Shown here piece after piece: positions 29,177 to 37,564 of a stretch of DNA of 64,000 bases. The translations under genes were made by a program, and so were the position numbers. Origin of the DNA: CAWKAV01 sp963847735. GTDB lineage: Bacteria > Desulfobacterota > Desulfuromonadia > Desulfuromonadales > BM103. Each line of letters opens with the position of its first letter. Within the stretch, counting starts at the first letter, position 1. Below the pieces are notes generated by a model. It saw nothing but the letters and a program-made list of their open reading frames with translations, did no database searches and was not told the origin of the DNA. The stretch is taken from the NCBI GenBank assembly GCA_963847735.1, contig CAWKAV010000016.1:496001-560000 (forward strand), read 5' to 3'.

Positions 29177-31165
29177 ATGGCAAAACGCATCCTGCTGGTT
29201 GAAGAAAACCGGCAACTGGCTGCGACGATTGTCGAATGCCTCACACAACAGGGCTTCGAGGTCCGGCATGAAAGTGACGGTATTGCTGCCCTGCAGGCGA
29301 TCGTCTCCGATCTGCCGGACCTGCTGTTGCTCGAGCTCAAGCTGCCCGGCCTGCATGGCATTGACCTTGTCAAGAAGCTCCGGCAAAGCCCTCGCACCGT
29401 CACGCTGCCGGTGATTGTCGTGACCAGTTTCTACAAGGGCGAAAAATTTCACACCGCAGCCAAAGCTCTTGGGGTTCGTCATTATCTGGAGAAACCTCTG
29501 CAGAGCGCCGTTCTCCTTAACGCAATCCATCAGATTTTCAGCCCGGAAGCTGCATCACCACTCCCCACGGCACACGAGTCCCGGCCTTTTGCACAGCACC
29601 TTCGCACCGCTTTTTTGAAGCATTTTTCGGGGCTGCTGACCTTGACGTATCCGGACACGGTACGTTTGCTGACGTTTATCAACGGTGCTCCGGTTGCCTT
29701 GCGACCCGGCTTCAAGAACCGTGATTTTGGAGATTTCCTCCGCAAGCGCGGTCAGATTACTACAGACGAATACAACTACTTTACAACCACGGCCGCTTAT
29801 CGTCATGACAGCCTGGTTCAGATCGGCTGCCTGCAGTACGGCGACCTGTTGCAGGCCGAGATGGACTACCTTCATCAGGAGTTGGCCTGTGCTTTTGGTA
29901 GAGGTCCGGCCCGTGCCGGCTGGAAAGTCATCCCGGCGCCGGAACTCCTGCAGCTGATCACCCTGAACGTGCCGCAGCTTTTTTATGAAGGATTCCATCA
30001 ACACGCCGGGCAGGATGCTGCACAACTGCTGCAGACCTTCAAGGACAAGTATTTTCTGCTGGACAAGAATTACTACCGGCATATCAATTTTCTGCAGCTC
30101 AATGAAGGGGAGAAGCATTTCGTGCAGAGTATTGACGGTCAACGCAAGCTCTCCGACCTTCTTCACGATCAACAGGAGTGCGGTCCGCTGATCCTGACCC
30201 TGACGAATTTGAATATGGCGCGCTTTGCTGCCGAGCCGACCCCCTCTGCGAGACCTGATGATCTGCCGCTGCGCACGCTCTTCAATATCGTCGCCGACGA
30301 GGTCGAAGTCGCAGCAGCAGAAAAACTGGAGAGTTTCTCGGATCTGATAGACGCTACAGATCAGAGCGGTGCTTCGACAGCCTCTGCAGCGGAGCCTGGA
30401 CAGACCTCGATGCTGCCGTCGGCAGGGGAGTCTTCTTACACTGAGGATCTTCACCTGGAAGTCCGCCTGATCGCCAAAAGCCTGGAGGGGAAAACTCACT
30501 ACGAGGTATTCGGCATCAAGCAGTCGAAGTTCTCCATCAGCTTGCTCAAGGAACGCTACTTTGCCATCACCCGCAAGTTCGGGCCGGAAGTGCTCATGCA
30601 GCTCGGCGGTGAAGAAGCCCTGCTGGTTGAGAATATCCTTTCAAAAGTCGCCACGGCGTACGATACCCTTTCCGATGTCGTCAAAAAGGAGCGTTATGAC
30701 GAGATGCTGGGATCTGAAAGGATCGGTCTGGGTCACCAGGGCGATGATCGGTTCCAGGCCCAGGTTCAGGCCGAGTCAGGCAAGGTTTTCCTGGAGATGG
30801 AGGATTGGGATAGTGCTGAAAAGGCTTTGCAGGAGGCCGTTAACGCTGAAGTCGATAACGGCGATTATCTGGCCAGCCTGGCCTGGGCGATCTACCGCAA
30901 CCCCAAGTATTCAAACAGCCAGGCAATGCTGAACAAAGCCAAACAGATGCTCAATAAAGCGATCTCCATGGAGCGGACCTCCCAGGCCTTTGCCTACAAG
31001 GGCTGGGTGCTTCTCGAAGCCGGTCAGGAATCGATGGCCGAGGCGGAATTTAACAAGGCGCTCAAACAGGATGCCCGGCAAGCCATGGCCCGCAAAGGTT
31101 TGCGGACTCTGCAGGAGCAGCAGGAGAAGCAGAAAAAGGGTCTGTTTAAACGAATGTTCAAATAA
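29177..31165 (+). CDS. Receiver - DUF4388-like - DnaJ-like - TPR protein
   Basis: 662 residues behind GGAGGCAACGGAG. Residues 1-120 are a receiver domain, but the phospho-acceptor is glutamate (LLLLELKLPG, Glu53), with EE in place of the usual acidic pair DD; the switch threonine and lysine (VVTS, EKPL) remain. About 140-260 resemble DUF4388/PATAN (FSGLLTLTYPDT, FLRKRGQITTDEYNYF). About 455-525 are a J-domain-like fold (THYEVFGIKQSKFSISLLKE, AYDTLSDVVKKERYDEML) without the HPD triad, so it probably does not stimulate Hsp70. The C-terminus has TPR helices ending in a lysine-rich tail. Such scaffolds occur in Desulfuromonadales; a specific partner is not visible here. Confidence 0.8.
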   Translation: MAKRILLVEENRQLAATIVECLTQQGFEVRHESDGIAALQAIVSDLPDLLLLELKLPGLHGIDLVKKLRQSPRTVTLPVIVVTSFYKGEKFHTAAKALGVRHYLEKPLQSAVLLNAIHQIFSPEAASPLPTAHESRPFAQHLRTAFLKHFSGLLTLTYPDTVRLLTFINGAPVALRPGFKNRDFGDFLRKRGQITTDEYNYFTTTAAYRHDSLVQIGCLQYGDLLQAEMDYLHQELACAFGRGPARAGWKVIPAPELLQLITLNVPQLFYEGFHQHAGQDAAQLLQTFKDKYFLLDKNYYRHINFLQLNEGEKHFVQSIDGQRKLSDLLHDQQECGPLILTLTNLNMARFAAEPTPSARPDDLPLRTLFNIVADEVEVAAAEKLESFSDLIDATDQSGASTASAAEPGQTSMLPSAGESSYTEDLHLEVRLIAKSLEGKTHYEVFGIKQSKFSISLLKERYFAITRKFGPEVLMQLGGEEALLVENILSKVATAYDTLSDVVKKERYDEMLGSERIGLGHQGDDRFQAQVQAESGKVFLEMEDWDSAEKALQEAVNAEVDNGDYLASLAWAIYRNPKYSNSQAMLNKAKQMLNKAISMERTSQAFAYKGWVLLEAGQESMAEAEFNKALKQDARQAMARKGLRTLQEQQEKQKKGLFKRMFK

Positions 31166-31224
31166 GCGTAGAAAGCCTCTACTCAAGGCATGGCGAGGGG
31201 TTGCAAAAGCGGTGGCGGCGCACT

Positions 31225-32250
31225 TTACCTGACATACATCTGCCCGGGATGCTGTGCTACGACCCGGCCAATGTTAAAGGCATTGCAGCCTGCTGATTCA
31301 AGTCGTGCGCAGAGTTGTGACAACTTGTCTGCTGATACTGCAATCAACAAACCACCGGAAGTCTGTGGGTCGGCCAGAATATCGATGACTTCGACGGTCA
31401 TTCTCTCACGATTGATCACTCTTGGCATGTAGTGCTCGCGATTGCTATAACTACCGGCCGGGATCAGGCCGATAGCTGCAAGTTCAAGGACCTGCGGGTA
31501 GACGTGCAGGCTGGCCGTGTCGATTTCGATGCCGACCTGACTGGCTTCGGCCAGTTCCAGAGCATGACCGAGCAGGCCGAAGCCGGTGATGTCAGTGCAG
31601 GCGTTGACGCCGATTTCGAGCATCGCTTGCGAGGCGCTTCGGTTCAGCATCTCCATACCGCGAATGGCTTCGGTCATCTGCTGTTCGTTGATCACTTCGC
31701 CCTTCAAGGCGGTCGCCAGGATGCCGACGCCGAGAGGTTTGGTCAAAACCAGGACATCGCCGGGCTGTGCACCCTCAGTCGTGACCAGATTCTGCGGGTC
31801 AACCAGGCCGGTTACGGCCAGACCGTATTTCGGTTCATCATCCTCAACCGTGTGCCCGCCGACAATCACCGCTCCGGCTTCGTGAACCTTCTCCGCTCCG
31901 CCCTTGAGGATCTCCACCAGCACGTCCTGTCCCAGACATGCCGGAAAACCGACCAGGTTCATGACCGTCACAGGTCGGGCTCCCATGGCGTAAATGTCCG
32001 AAAGAGCGTTGGCTGCGGCAATCCGACCAAAAATGCGCGGATCGTCGACGATTGGCGTGAAGAAATCAACGGACTGTACCAGGGCGCAATCTGCGGAAAT
32101 TCGATAAACCCCGGCGTCGGCGAAGGGGATCGCAGCGGTCAGGAAATTCTCATCGGCAACAGTCGGCAGCTGGCGCAGCACCTGCGCCAATGGCCCGGGG
32201 GCCATCTTGGCGGCTCAACCGCTGGTTCTGGACAGGTGGGTCAGTTTCAT
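31225..32250 (-). CDS. selD: Selenide, water dikinase, itself a selenoprotein (in-frame TGA)
   Basis: 341 residues when the TGA at 32217-32215 (codon 12) is read as selenocysteine. From ATG 32250 (GGAG 9 nt upstream) the start reads MKLTHLSRTSG-U-AAKMAPGP, the canonical SelD active site SG(C/U)xxK. ORF calling that stops at TGA begins at the internal ATG 32205 and loses the catalytic residue. ATP-binding and metal motifs follow: VDFFTPIVDDP, ANALSDIYAMGARP, GGHTVEDDEPKYGLAVTG and TDITGFGLLGHALE. SelD makes selenophosphate, the selenium donor for Sec-tRNA. It is downstream of selA-selB on the same strand and closes the selenium operon; a SECIS-like hairpin follows the TGA. Confidence 0.95.
32185..32212 (-). 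promoter_or_regulatory. Bacterial SECIS element of selD
   Basis: Two nt after the TGA the transcript reads CGCCAA-GA-TGGCCC, a 2-nt loop, then GGGCCATTGGCG: a 12-bp stem with a 2-nt GA bulge. Position and shape match bacterial SECIS hairpins that recruit SelB. Confidence 0.75.
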
Positions 32251-32335
32251 GTCGTTTCACTCCATTGGCATGAGACACGCGGAATGAGGAACGAGAAAGG
32301 CTTTTCGCGTCCCGCGTCACTCGTCCCACGTTCCG

Positions 32336-34246
32336 TTATCCGGGTAATTTCCATGCGACTCTCTCATCACCCCTGCGCATCGTGTACTTGAGGCTGTCAA
32401 AGAGTTCCAGTATTGCCTGGGTTTGCTTGCGCGCACTGCCGATCAGATCGCGGAATTCTGCGAGGGTCAGCGTCTCCTTGTTGGCGAAATGAGATCTGAG
32501 AGCGGTAACAGCCTTCTGGTATGCCAGCTTGTGCAGGAAAGAGTCGTCGTTCAGTCGAACCAGTGTTCCCTTTGCAAAAAGGAATGCCAGCATGGCCTCG
32601 ACTTGTGATTCGGCGATCTTGGCCTGGGCCAGCATGTCGACCCGGCCTTTCGCTTCAACTCCGGCAGCAAGGTAAACCTCCTCCAGTCGCTGCAGCAGTT
32701 CCAGTTGCTGGTCGGTCGGCCTGGGGGCGAAGTCGGGCCGGGCGATCCATTCGTCACGCTGTATCAGTTGCCCGTTCGCAATCAGATCGCCGAGCAGTTG
32801 TTCAAAGGCTTTGGGGGCCACCTTGGCCGGCAGAGTCGCCTTGAGGGTAGCATGGGGCATGCCCGGCTGCAGGGCGTTGTCGCGATGATAGTTGTCAACC
32901 ACTTCTGCCAGAACACGCTGCCAGGCGCGGGCGGTCTCGGTAGTGACCCACTGGTCACCGATCCGGCAGACCTGCCCGGCGGTTTCCAGGCTGTCCAGCA
33001 GCATCGCAACGCGTTCCCGGCCCAGCCCGGAGGCCTGCTCCAGCTCTTTCTGCCTGGCGCAGCCGAGTTCGGCGAGTTTCTGCACGATGAACGAGCCTTC
33101 CCCTGACTCGAGTTCCTTCAGGGCCAGCATCACCTCGTCACGAAAGCGTTTGTGTTTGACCGGGGCCGGATCGATGATTTGACCGCCGCCGATGGTGGTC
33201 ATCGGTGAATAAGAGCGGACGATAAAGCGGTCCTGACGATGTGCGACCAGCGGGCTGTCGAGATGGAATTGCGCCAGCACGCTTTCGCCGGGTTTCATCT
33301 CGTCACGATCGAGCAGGGCCACCCGGGCCGTGATTCTGGCGGTGCCCATGTGCAGATGAACCGGGTCGCGGAACTTGAGCGGCCTCGGTGCTTCCGGCAG
33401 CAGGTTGAGCCGGGCGTCGAAGCGTTCGGTCATGGTGAAGAAGCCGGGGGTGGCCATCACTGCACCGCGCACAAGATCGCTTCGTTCCAGCCCGGCCAGG
33501 TTGAGAGCGACCCGTTGCCCGGCCAGTGCCACTTCGGCCTTCCGGCCGTGGACCTGGATTTCGCGGACCCGGACTGTCTCCCCGGGCGGCAGGACTTCAA
33601 CCATGTCGCCGACCTTGATACGGCCGGAAAGAAGTGTGCCGGTGACCACAGTGCCGAAGCCGCTGATCGTGAAGTGGCGGTCGATCGGCAGGCGGGTCGG
33701 CCCATCCTCATCACGCGGCGTCAACTGTGCGAGAATCTCCTGAATGGTCTGCTTCAACTCCTCGATGCCTTCGCCCTGGATCGCCGAGACCCGGCAACAA
33801 GGCGCTCCGGCCAGAAAAGTGCCGATCAGTGTCTCGCGCACTTCCTCCTCGACAATGTCGATCCAGTCCTGTTCGGCCAGGTCGCACTTAGTCAGCACCA
33901 GGATGCCGCGTGGTATCTGCAGCAGTTGCAGGATCTGCAGATGCTCGCGGGTCTGCGGCATGACCCCTTCATTGACGTCAACCACCAGTAATACCAAGTC
34001 GATACCGCCAATGCCGGCGAGCATGTTGGGAATGAACTTCTCGTGGCCGGGCACATCGACCACGCCAACCATGCTGCCGTTGGCCAGCCTGAAGGGGGCG
34101 AAGCCGAGTTCGATGGAGATGCCGCGTTCCTGCTCCTCTTTGAGGCGATCGGTGTTGATGCCGGTGAGCTTGTTGATCAGGACTGTTTTGCCGTGGTCAA
34201 CGTGTCCGGCAGTGCCGATGATATGGTAGCGAGGGGAGTTGTTCAT
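32336..34246 (-). CDS. selB: Selenocysteine-specific elongation factor SelB
   Basis: 636 residues from ATG 34246, 4 nt after the selA stop. GTPase motifs: G1 GTAGHVDHGKT, G3 DVPGHEKFIP, G4 TKCD, with EF-Tu-like domains II and III (GTVVTGTLLSGRIKVGD). The C-terminal third is the series of winged-helix domains typical of SelB (ELGCARQKELEQASGLGRER, LTLAEFRDLIGSARKQTQAI, ending LFDSLKYTMRRGDERVAWKL) that bind the SECIS RNA. It delivers Sec-tRNA to UGA codons with SECIS hairpins. Its two likely clients in this window are selD and the AhpD-like gene. Confidence 0.95.
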   Translation of the reverse strand: MNNSPRYHIIGTAGHVDHGKTVLINKLTGINTDRLKEEQERGISIELGFAPFRLANGSMVGVVDVPGHEKFIPNMLAGIGGIDLVLLVVDVNEGVMPQTREHLQILQLLQIPRGILVLTKCDLAEQDWIDIVEEEVRETLIGTFLAGAPCCRVSAIQGEGIEELKQTIQEILAQLTPRDEDGPTRLPIDRHFTISGFGTVVTGTLLSGRIKVGDMVEVLPPGETVRVREIQVHGRKAEVALAGQRVALNLAGLERSDLVRGAVMATPGFFTMTERFDARLNLLPEAPRPLKFRDPVHLHMGTARITARVALLDRDEMKPGESVLAQFHLDSPLVAHRQDRFIVRSYSPMTTIGGGQIIDPAPVKHKRFRDEVMLALKELESGEGSFIVQKLAELGCARQKELEQASGLGRERVAMLLDSLETAGQVCRIGDQWVTTETARAWQRVLAEVVDNYHRDNALQPGMPHATLKATLPAKVAPKAFEQLLGDLIANGQLIQRDEWIARPDFAPRPTDQQLELLQRLEEVYLAAGVEAKGRVDMLAQAKIAESQVEAMLAFLFAKGTLVRLNDDSFLHKLAYQKAVTALRSHFANKETLTLAEFRDLIGSARKQTQAILELFDSLKYTMRRGDERVAWKLPG

Positions 34247-34250
34247 GATC

Positions 34251-35657
34251 CTATTCCAGCCCAAAGGCCTGATTGAGAGAGTGCAGCAGGAGCTCTTCGT
34301 CGTCATTGATGAGGGTACGCGGGTCGATCAGGAAACGGTCTTCCTGAATGCGGCCGATGACTGGTGTCTCACAACTGCGCAGTCTTGACGCCATTTCATT
34401 CAGAGAGAATTTTGCCGGAGCCAGGGAAATCACCCAGCCTGGCAGCTCCGTGAGAGGCAGGGCGCCGCCGCCTACGGTTGCGGTCGCTTCACAGATGGTG
34501 CATTCAGCCGCAGCGCCGAGAGAGGTCTTGAGTTTGGGCAGCAGTGATTCACAGCGTTGCCGGAGTTCCGCTCTGGACAGTGAGAGTATGCGCAGGGTCG
34601 GGATATTCAGGAGGGCCTTGCGGGGGTCAAGGTAGAGTCTGAGCGTGGCTTCGAGAGCTGCCAGGGTCAGCTTGTCGCTGCGCAGGGCACGGGCCATGGG
34701 ATGTGAGCGTACTTTGTCAATGACGTTCCGCCTGCCGACAATGATCCCCGCCTGGGGCCCGCCGAGGAGCTTGTCGCCGCTGAATGTCACCAGGTCAATG
34801 CCGGTTTTCAAGGCTTCGCGTACGGTTGGCTCGCGCGGCAGACCGTAGGGTGTCAAGTCGATCAGTAGGCCGCTGCCGAGATCCTCAAGAACCGGGATGC
34901 CGTTTTGTCTGGCCAATCCGGCCAGCTCTTCACCACTCACCGCCTCGGTGAAGCCGAGGATGCGGTAGTTGCTGGTGTGAACCTTGAGAATCAGCGCGGT
35001 CTTGCTGTCGATAGCGTTCGCATAATCTTTGAGGTGAGTCTTGTTGGTTGTACCGACTTCAACCAGCTCGACGCCGCTGGCGGCCATGATATCCGGGATG
35101 CGGAAAGAACCGCCGATCTCGATCAACTCGCCGCGCGAGACCACAGCACTGTGGCCACCGGCCAGCGCGGCCAGGGCCAGCATGACGGCACCGGCGTTGT
35201 TGTTGACGACGGTGGCGGCCTCGCCGCCGGTCAGTTTGCAGATCAACTCCTCGATATGCGTGAACCGCTTGCCCCGCCTGCCCTGATCAAGATCGTATTC
35301 GAGATTGGAATAGCCCTGGGCGACATTCTCGATGGCCAGCAGCGCTTCGTGGCAGAGTGGAGCCCGGCCAAGATTGGTGTGCAACAGGGTGCCGGTAACG
35401 TTGACGACTCTCCGTAGAGAGGGTTTAGCCATTTCAACGACCCTTGCCGCGACCAGCCTGGCAACGGCATCAAGGTCGAGATCGGGTAAGACTGCCTGCT
35501 CGTCCATGAGCTGTCGGCGCAGGTCGTCGACGGTTTGCTGAGCGGCTTCACGAATCAGGATGTGCGGCTGGGTCTGTTCCAGACCGGTTAATAGCGAGGT
35601 GCCCAAAAGTCGGTCGATCGCAGGAAGGTGACGCAACAGTGCACGGTGATCAGGCAT
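34251..35657 (-). CDS. selA: L-seryl-tRNA(Sec) selenium transferase SelA
   Basis: 468 residues, standard length. The PLP-dependent fold is visible: VNVTGTLLHTNLGRAPL, NNNAGAVMLALAALA, the PLP lysine in TFSGDKLLGGPQAGII, and the C-terminal RIQEDRFLIDPRTL. SelA converts seryl-tRNA(Sec) to selenocysteyl-tRNA using selenophosphate. Gene order selA-selB-selD on one strand, with the selB start 4 nt beyond the selA stop. AGGAGGTGACTC lies just upstream of ATG 35657. Confidence 0.96.
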   Translation of the reverse strand: MPDHRALLRHLPAIDRLLGTSLLTGLEQTQPHILIREAAQQTVDDLRRQLMDEQAVLPDLDLDAVARLVAARVVEMAKPSLRRVVNVTGTLLHTNLGRAPLCHEALLAIENVAQGYSNLEYDLDQGRRGKRFTHIEELICKLTGGEAATVVNNNAGAVMLALAALAGGHSAVVSRGELIEIGGSFRIPDIMAASGVELVEVGTTNKTHLKDYANAIDSKTALILKVHTSNYRILGFTEAVSGEELAGLARQNGIPVLEDLGSGLLIDLTPYGLPREPTVREALKTGIDLVTFSGDKLLGGPQAGIIVGRRNVIDKVRSHPMARALRSDKLTLAALEATLRLYLDPRKALLNIPTLRILSLSRAELRQRCESLLPKLKTSLGAAAECTICEATATVGGGALPLTELPGWVISLAPAKFSLNEMASRLRSCETPVIGRIQEDRFLIDPRTLINDDEELLLHSLNQAFGLE

Positions 35658-35701
35658 GAGTCACCTCCTGATAGTTCGAATAAGGATTGTTCTGGTCTGG
35701 A

Positions 35702-35974
35702 TCAGTCTTTTGGAGGGGAGGTGAGTTCGCGCATCAGCACGTTGATCTTGCCGGCGGCCACCGCCATGACAATCCCCTGAATGGCGCCGATTTCTTCGTC
35801 CGAAATTTTCTGTGCCCTGGCCACGCCAAGGTAGTATTCCATTCATGGCTGACATTCTCGTGCCATGGCTGCCGCCACCCCGATCATAGCCGTGGTGCGG
35901 GCATCGAGGTGCTCTTCGTTGCGAACGCTGTCGTAGAAGTTACAGTAAGCTTTATGTTGTACGGGTGGCAGCAT
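35702..35974 (-). CDS. AhpD-like (carboxymuconolactone decarboxylase fold) selenoprotein
   Basis: 90 residues if the TGA at 35845-35843 (codon 44) is decoded as selenocysteine. The two flanking pieces join into one AhpD/CMD-type protein: ARTTAMIGVAAAMARECQP-U-MEYYLGVARAQ, then KISDEEIGAIQGIVMAVAAG and MRELTSPPKD with a normal TGA at 35704-35702. The redox centre of AhpD-like proteins is CxxC; here it reads C41-Q-P-U44. A hairpin with the shape of a SECIS element follows 11 nt after the TGA. Start ATG 35974 has AGGA close by. It sits 44 nt upstream of selA on the same strand. Known: AhpD-like selenoproteins are a recognised class in bacteria. Function: probably thiol/selenol peroxide or alkyl hydroperoxide reduction. 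Confidence 0.88.
35815..35831 (-). promoter_or_regulatory. Bacterial SECIS element of the AhpD-like gene
   Basis: Starting 12 nt after the TGA, CCTTGG pairs with CCAGGG across a loop CGTGG (6 pairs, one G-U). The loop, with an exposed GU, lies about 18-22 nt from the TGA, in the range of known bacterial SECIS loops. Confidence 0.65.
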
Positions 35975-35980
35975 CTGTCC

Positions 35981-36001
35981 TGATCCCTGATCCCTGATCC
36001 C
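35981..36001. repeat. Short tandem repeat (TGATCCC) x3
   Basis: Three perfect 7-bp units directly upstream of the AhpD-like gene's start (ribosome-binding area). Copy-number change here would alter the 5' leader length. Confidence 0.8.
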
Positions 36002-36208
36002 TGGTGCCATGGAGTGAAATCAACAGCTTGTTTTCCAGCAGGCACATAGTACTGGTTTGCGGGCCGGATTGCAACTTTCCAAGACATAAATCACGGATAC
36101 TGCTTGATCTGAAAAGTACTTTTTTTGAATATTTGTAAATATATTCGTTCATCAACACAAAATTGCGTGTTGTTTGTTACACTGACAATCTGTTGCAAAT
36201 TTTATTGT

Positions 36209-36222
36209 GCCGCATATGCGGC
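36209..36222. promoter_or_regulatory. 14-bp palindrome before a small gene
   Basis: GCCGCATATGCGGC is a perfect palindrome 24 nt upstream of ATG 36246. It could be an operator or a leader hairpin. An AT-rich inverted repeat GAATAT...ATATTC lies further up, near 36126-36145. Confidence 0.4.
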
Positions 36223-36245
36223 TATTTCACCCACAGGAGGGAACC

Positions 36246-36695
36246 ATGAAAAAAATTCCACAGACCACCATCTACGCCAAACAGACAGGAGTATCGATCA
36301 CCCCTTGCGAGCGTCGCAGCGAGGGCAGGGCAACGGAAGGGCGCATCGCGCTGCGATTCTTCCGGTTGGCCAGCGGCAGCAGTTCATTGCGCTTTATCGT
36401 CGAGCCAGCTGAAGCTTTTGCTCTGCATGGCAAAATCTATAAGGTGTTTCAGGAAGGCGGCCAGGAGAGTCTCAGCCATAGTTTCGAGGGCAGTGACGGT
36501 GAAGTGAAGACGCGTCTGACCGTGGAGTGCTGGGAGCGTAACGGCAAGAATGGTTATGCCTTTGCGCTGCAGCGTGGTGAGGAGCAGGTGAATGTGCCGG
36601 TTCCCGCCGACCGGTTCCTGCATGCCGCCGAATTTCTCCGTCATTTGTCGTTGCAACAGGCTTGGACAGAGGATTTGGAGACGTCTGCGGGCTGA
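36246..36695 (+). CDS. Hypothetical protein with strong ribosome site
   Basis: 149 residues; AGGAGG lies 6 nt before ATG 36246. No signal peptide or membrane segment. It has a basic N-terminus (MKKIPQTTIYAKQTGVSITP, CERRSEGRATEGRIALRFF) and a beta-rich remainder (SSSLRFIVEPAEAFALHGKI, TRLTVECWERNGKNGYAFAL). The C-terminal FLHAAEFLRHLSLQQAW may be a helix. I do not recognise the family; a hairpin terminator follows after 45 nt. Divergent from the selenium operon. Confidence 0.65.
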   Translation: MKKIPQTTIYAKQTGVSITPCERRSEGRATEGRIALRFFRLASGSSSLRFIVEPAEAFALHGKIYKVFQEGGQESLSHSFEGSDGEVKTRLTVECWERNGKNGYAFALQRGEEQVNVPVPADRFLHAAEFLRHLSLQQAWTEDLETSAG

Positions 36696-36740
36696 GTTTT
36701 GTTGTTTTTTCGGATATCAACGAGGTTATCAGCCCTCGCG

Positions 36741-36773
36741 AGGGGATGACCAGCAGATAGATGGTCATCCCCT
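36741..36773 (+). terminator. 12-bp hairpin after the hypothetical gene
   Basis: AGGGGATGACCA (36741-36752) and TGGTCATCCCCT (36762-36773) are perfect complements with a 9-nt loop. There is no T-run, so it may be an mRNA-end stabiliser or a repeat rather than a classical terminator. Confidence 0.5.
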
Positions 36774-36869
36774 AAAATTATGGCCCACTCTCACGATCAC
36801 CGGGAGCTTTTTGTTTGCATGGACTTCTTGACAGACCTGATCTCGTTGGGAAGATATCCGCAATGGCAG

Positions 36870-36901
36870 TTGTGAGAAAAATTTGAGACGTGTTCGCTAT
36901 A
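36870..36901 (+). promoter_or_regulatory. Candidate regulated promoter, copy A
   Basis: TTGTGAGAAAAATTTGAG followed 8 nt later by GCTATA. The same arrangement recurs at 37382, in front of the GEMM riboswitch, with one base difference in spacing. The -35 region is poor, suggesting an activator-dependent promoter. It lies 84 nt before the small gene at 36985. Confidence 0.4.
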
Positions 36902-36984
36902 CTGCGCGACCAGATGGTTGAAAATTCTTGGCAATTATCAATAACAGGTTACGTGAAATACCGACAGAGTGGATTTAGTCAGAT

Positions 36985-37224
36985 ATGCTTCTGCAAGCGA
37001 TCCCTTACAGAGCTGACCAGCATCGCATTAATGTCATCATGAGTAATGGTCGGCATCATCATGTCACACCCAGGGTCCTCGACGTGCTCCTTGACAGCAA
37101 TCGCGTTGCGAATTTTGAACGCTCAGGCGGATGGGTGACAGTTGGCGTTGATCCCATCAGGGCCGGCAATAGAAATGATGATTGTCCTACCTATGATGGC
37201 ACCGAGCGTAGGACTACTTTCTGA
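36985..37224 (+). CDS. Small hypothetical protein
   Basis: 79 residues. The C-terminal FERSGGWVTVGVDPIRAG and TYDGTERR follow a pattern I associate with short proteins in Geobacter-type genomes in which GWVTVGxDPxR and a YxGPERR-like tail are conserved. The histidine-rich segment NGRHHHVTP lies in the middle. No clear ribosome site precedes the ATG. Function unknown; it shares a promoter-like motif with the GEMM riboswitch gene. Confidence 0.5.
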   Translation: MLLQAIPYRADQHRINVIMSNGRHHHVTPRVLDVLLDSNRVANFERSGGWVTVGVDPIRAGNRNDDCPTYDGTERRTTF

Positions 37225-37381
37225 TTAACATTGCCGCGTCTTCATTCCTACCCTCCTTAGACCGTGGGGCTTTTTACAGAACACCACTGCCAGAGCGGAT
37301 TAAATGTGGTATCAGATTCCCAGGACATCTCTGAATCAGCATCCCGACCAATCTGAACGCTGCAAATCAGTACGAGAACTA

Positions 37382-37414
37382 TTGTGAGAAATTTGTGAGT
37401 AGCCGTATGCTATA
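37382..37414 (+). promoter_or_regulatory. Candidate regulated promoter, copy B
   Basis: TTGTGAGAAATTTGTGAG followed 9 nt later by GCTATA, matching copy A at 36870. Transcription from here would start near 37420 and cover the riboswitch. Confidence 0.4.
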
Positions 37415-37463
37415 GACAGCCTTATTGAAAGTGCGATCCTGAATCGCTTTGATAGAGTTCTCA

Positions 37464-37556
37464 GATAAGAGCAAACCTGTAGTGATGCAGGGACGCAAAG
37501 TCAGGGGTCTTCTCCAAGACAGCCCAGCCGCCAAAGAGAGCAATAGGTTTGATTTT
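37464..37556 (+). ncRNA. GEMM-I cyclic-dinucleotide riboswitch
   Basis: Conserved GEMM-I parts are visible: GAGCAAACC, a first stem CTGTA-GTGA-TGCAG with a GNRA tetraloop, the invariant GGGACGCAAAG, a second stem starting at GTC, the tetraloop-receptor segment CAGCCCAGCCGCC, and the closing GGTTTG that pairs with CAAACC. The base aligning with Vc2 G20, which contacts the ligand, is A here (AGAGC instead of AGGGC), a change associated with cGAMP-responsive GEMM-Ib RNAs in Geobacter. It controls the receiver-PilZ gene through the terminator at 37565. Confidence 0.85.
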
Positions 37557-37564
37557 GACTTTGG

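Noticed and set aside
31225..32205. SelD as a Cys/Sec-less protein starting at the internal ATG
   Set aside because: The conserved active-site segment lies upstream in the same frame across a TGA, and a SECIS hairpin follows it; a shortened SelD would be inactive.
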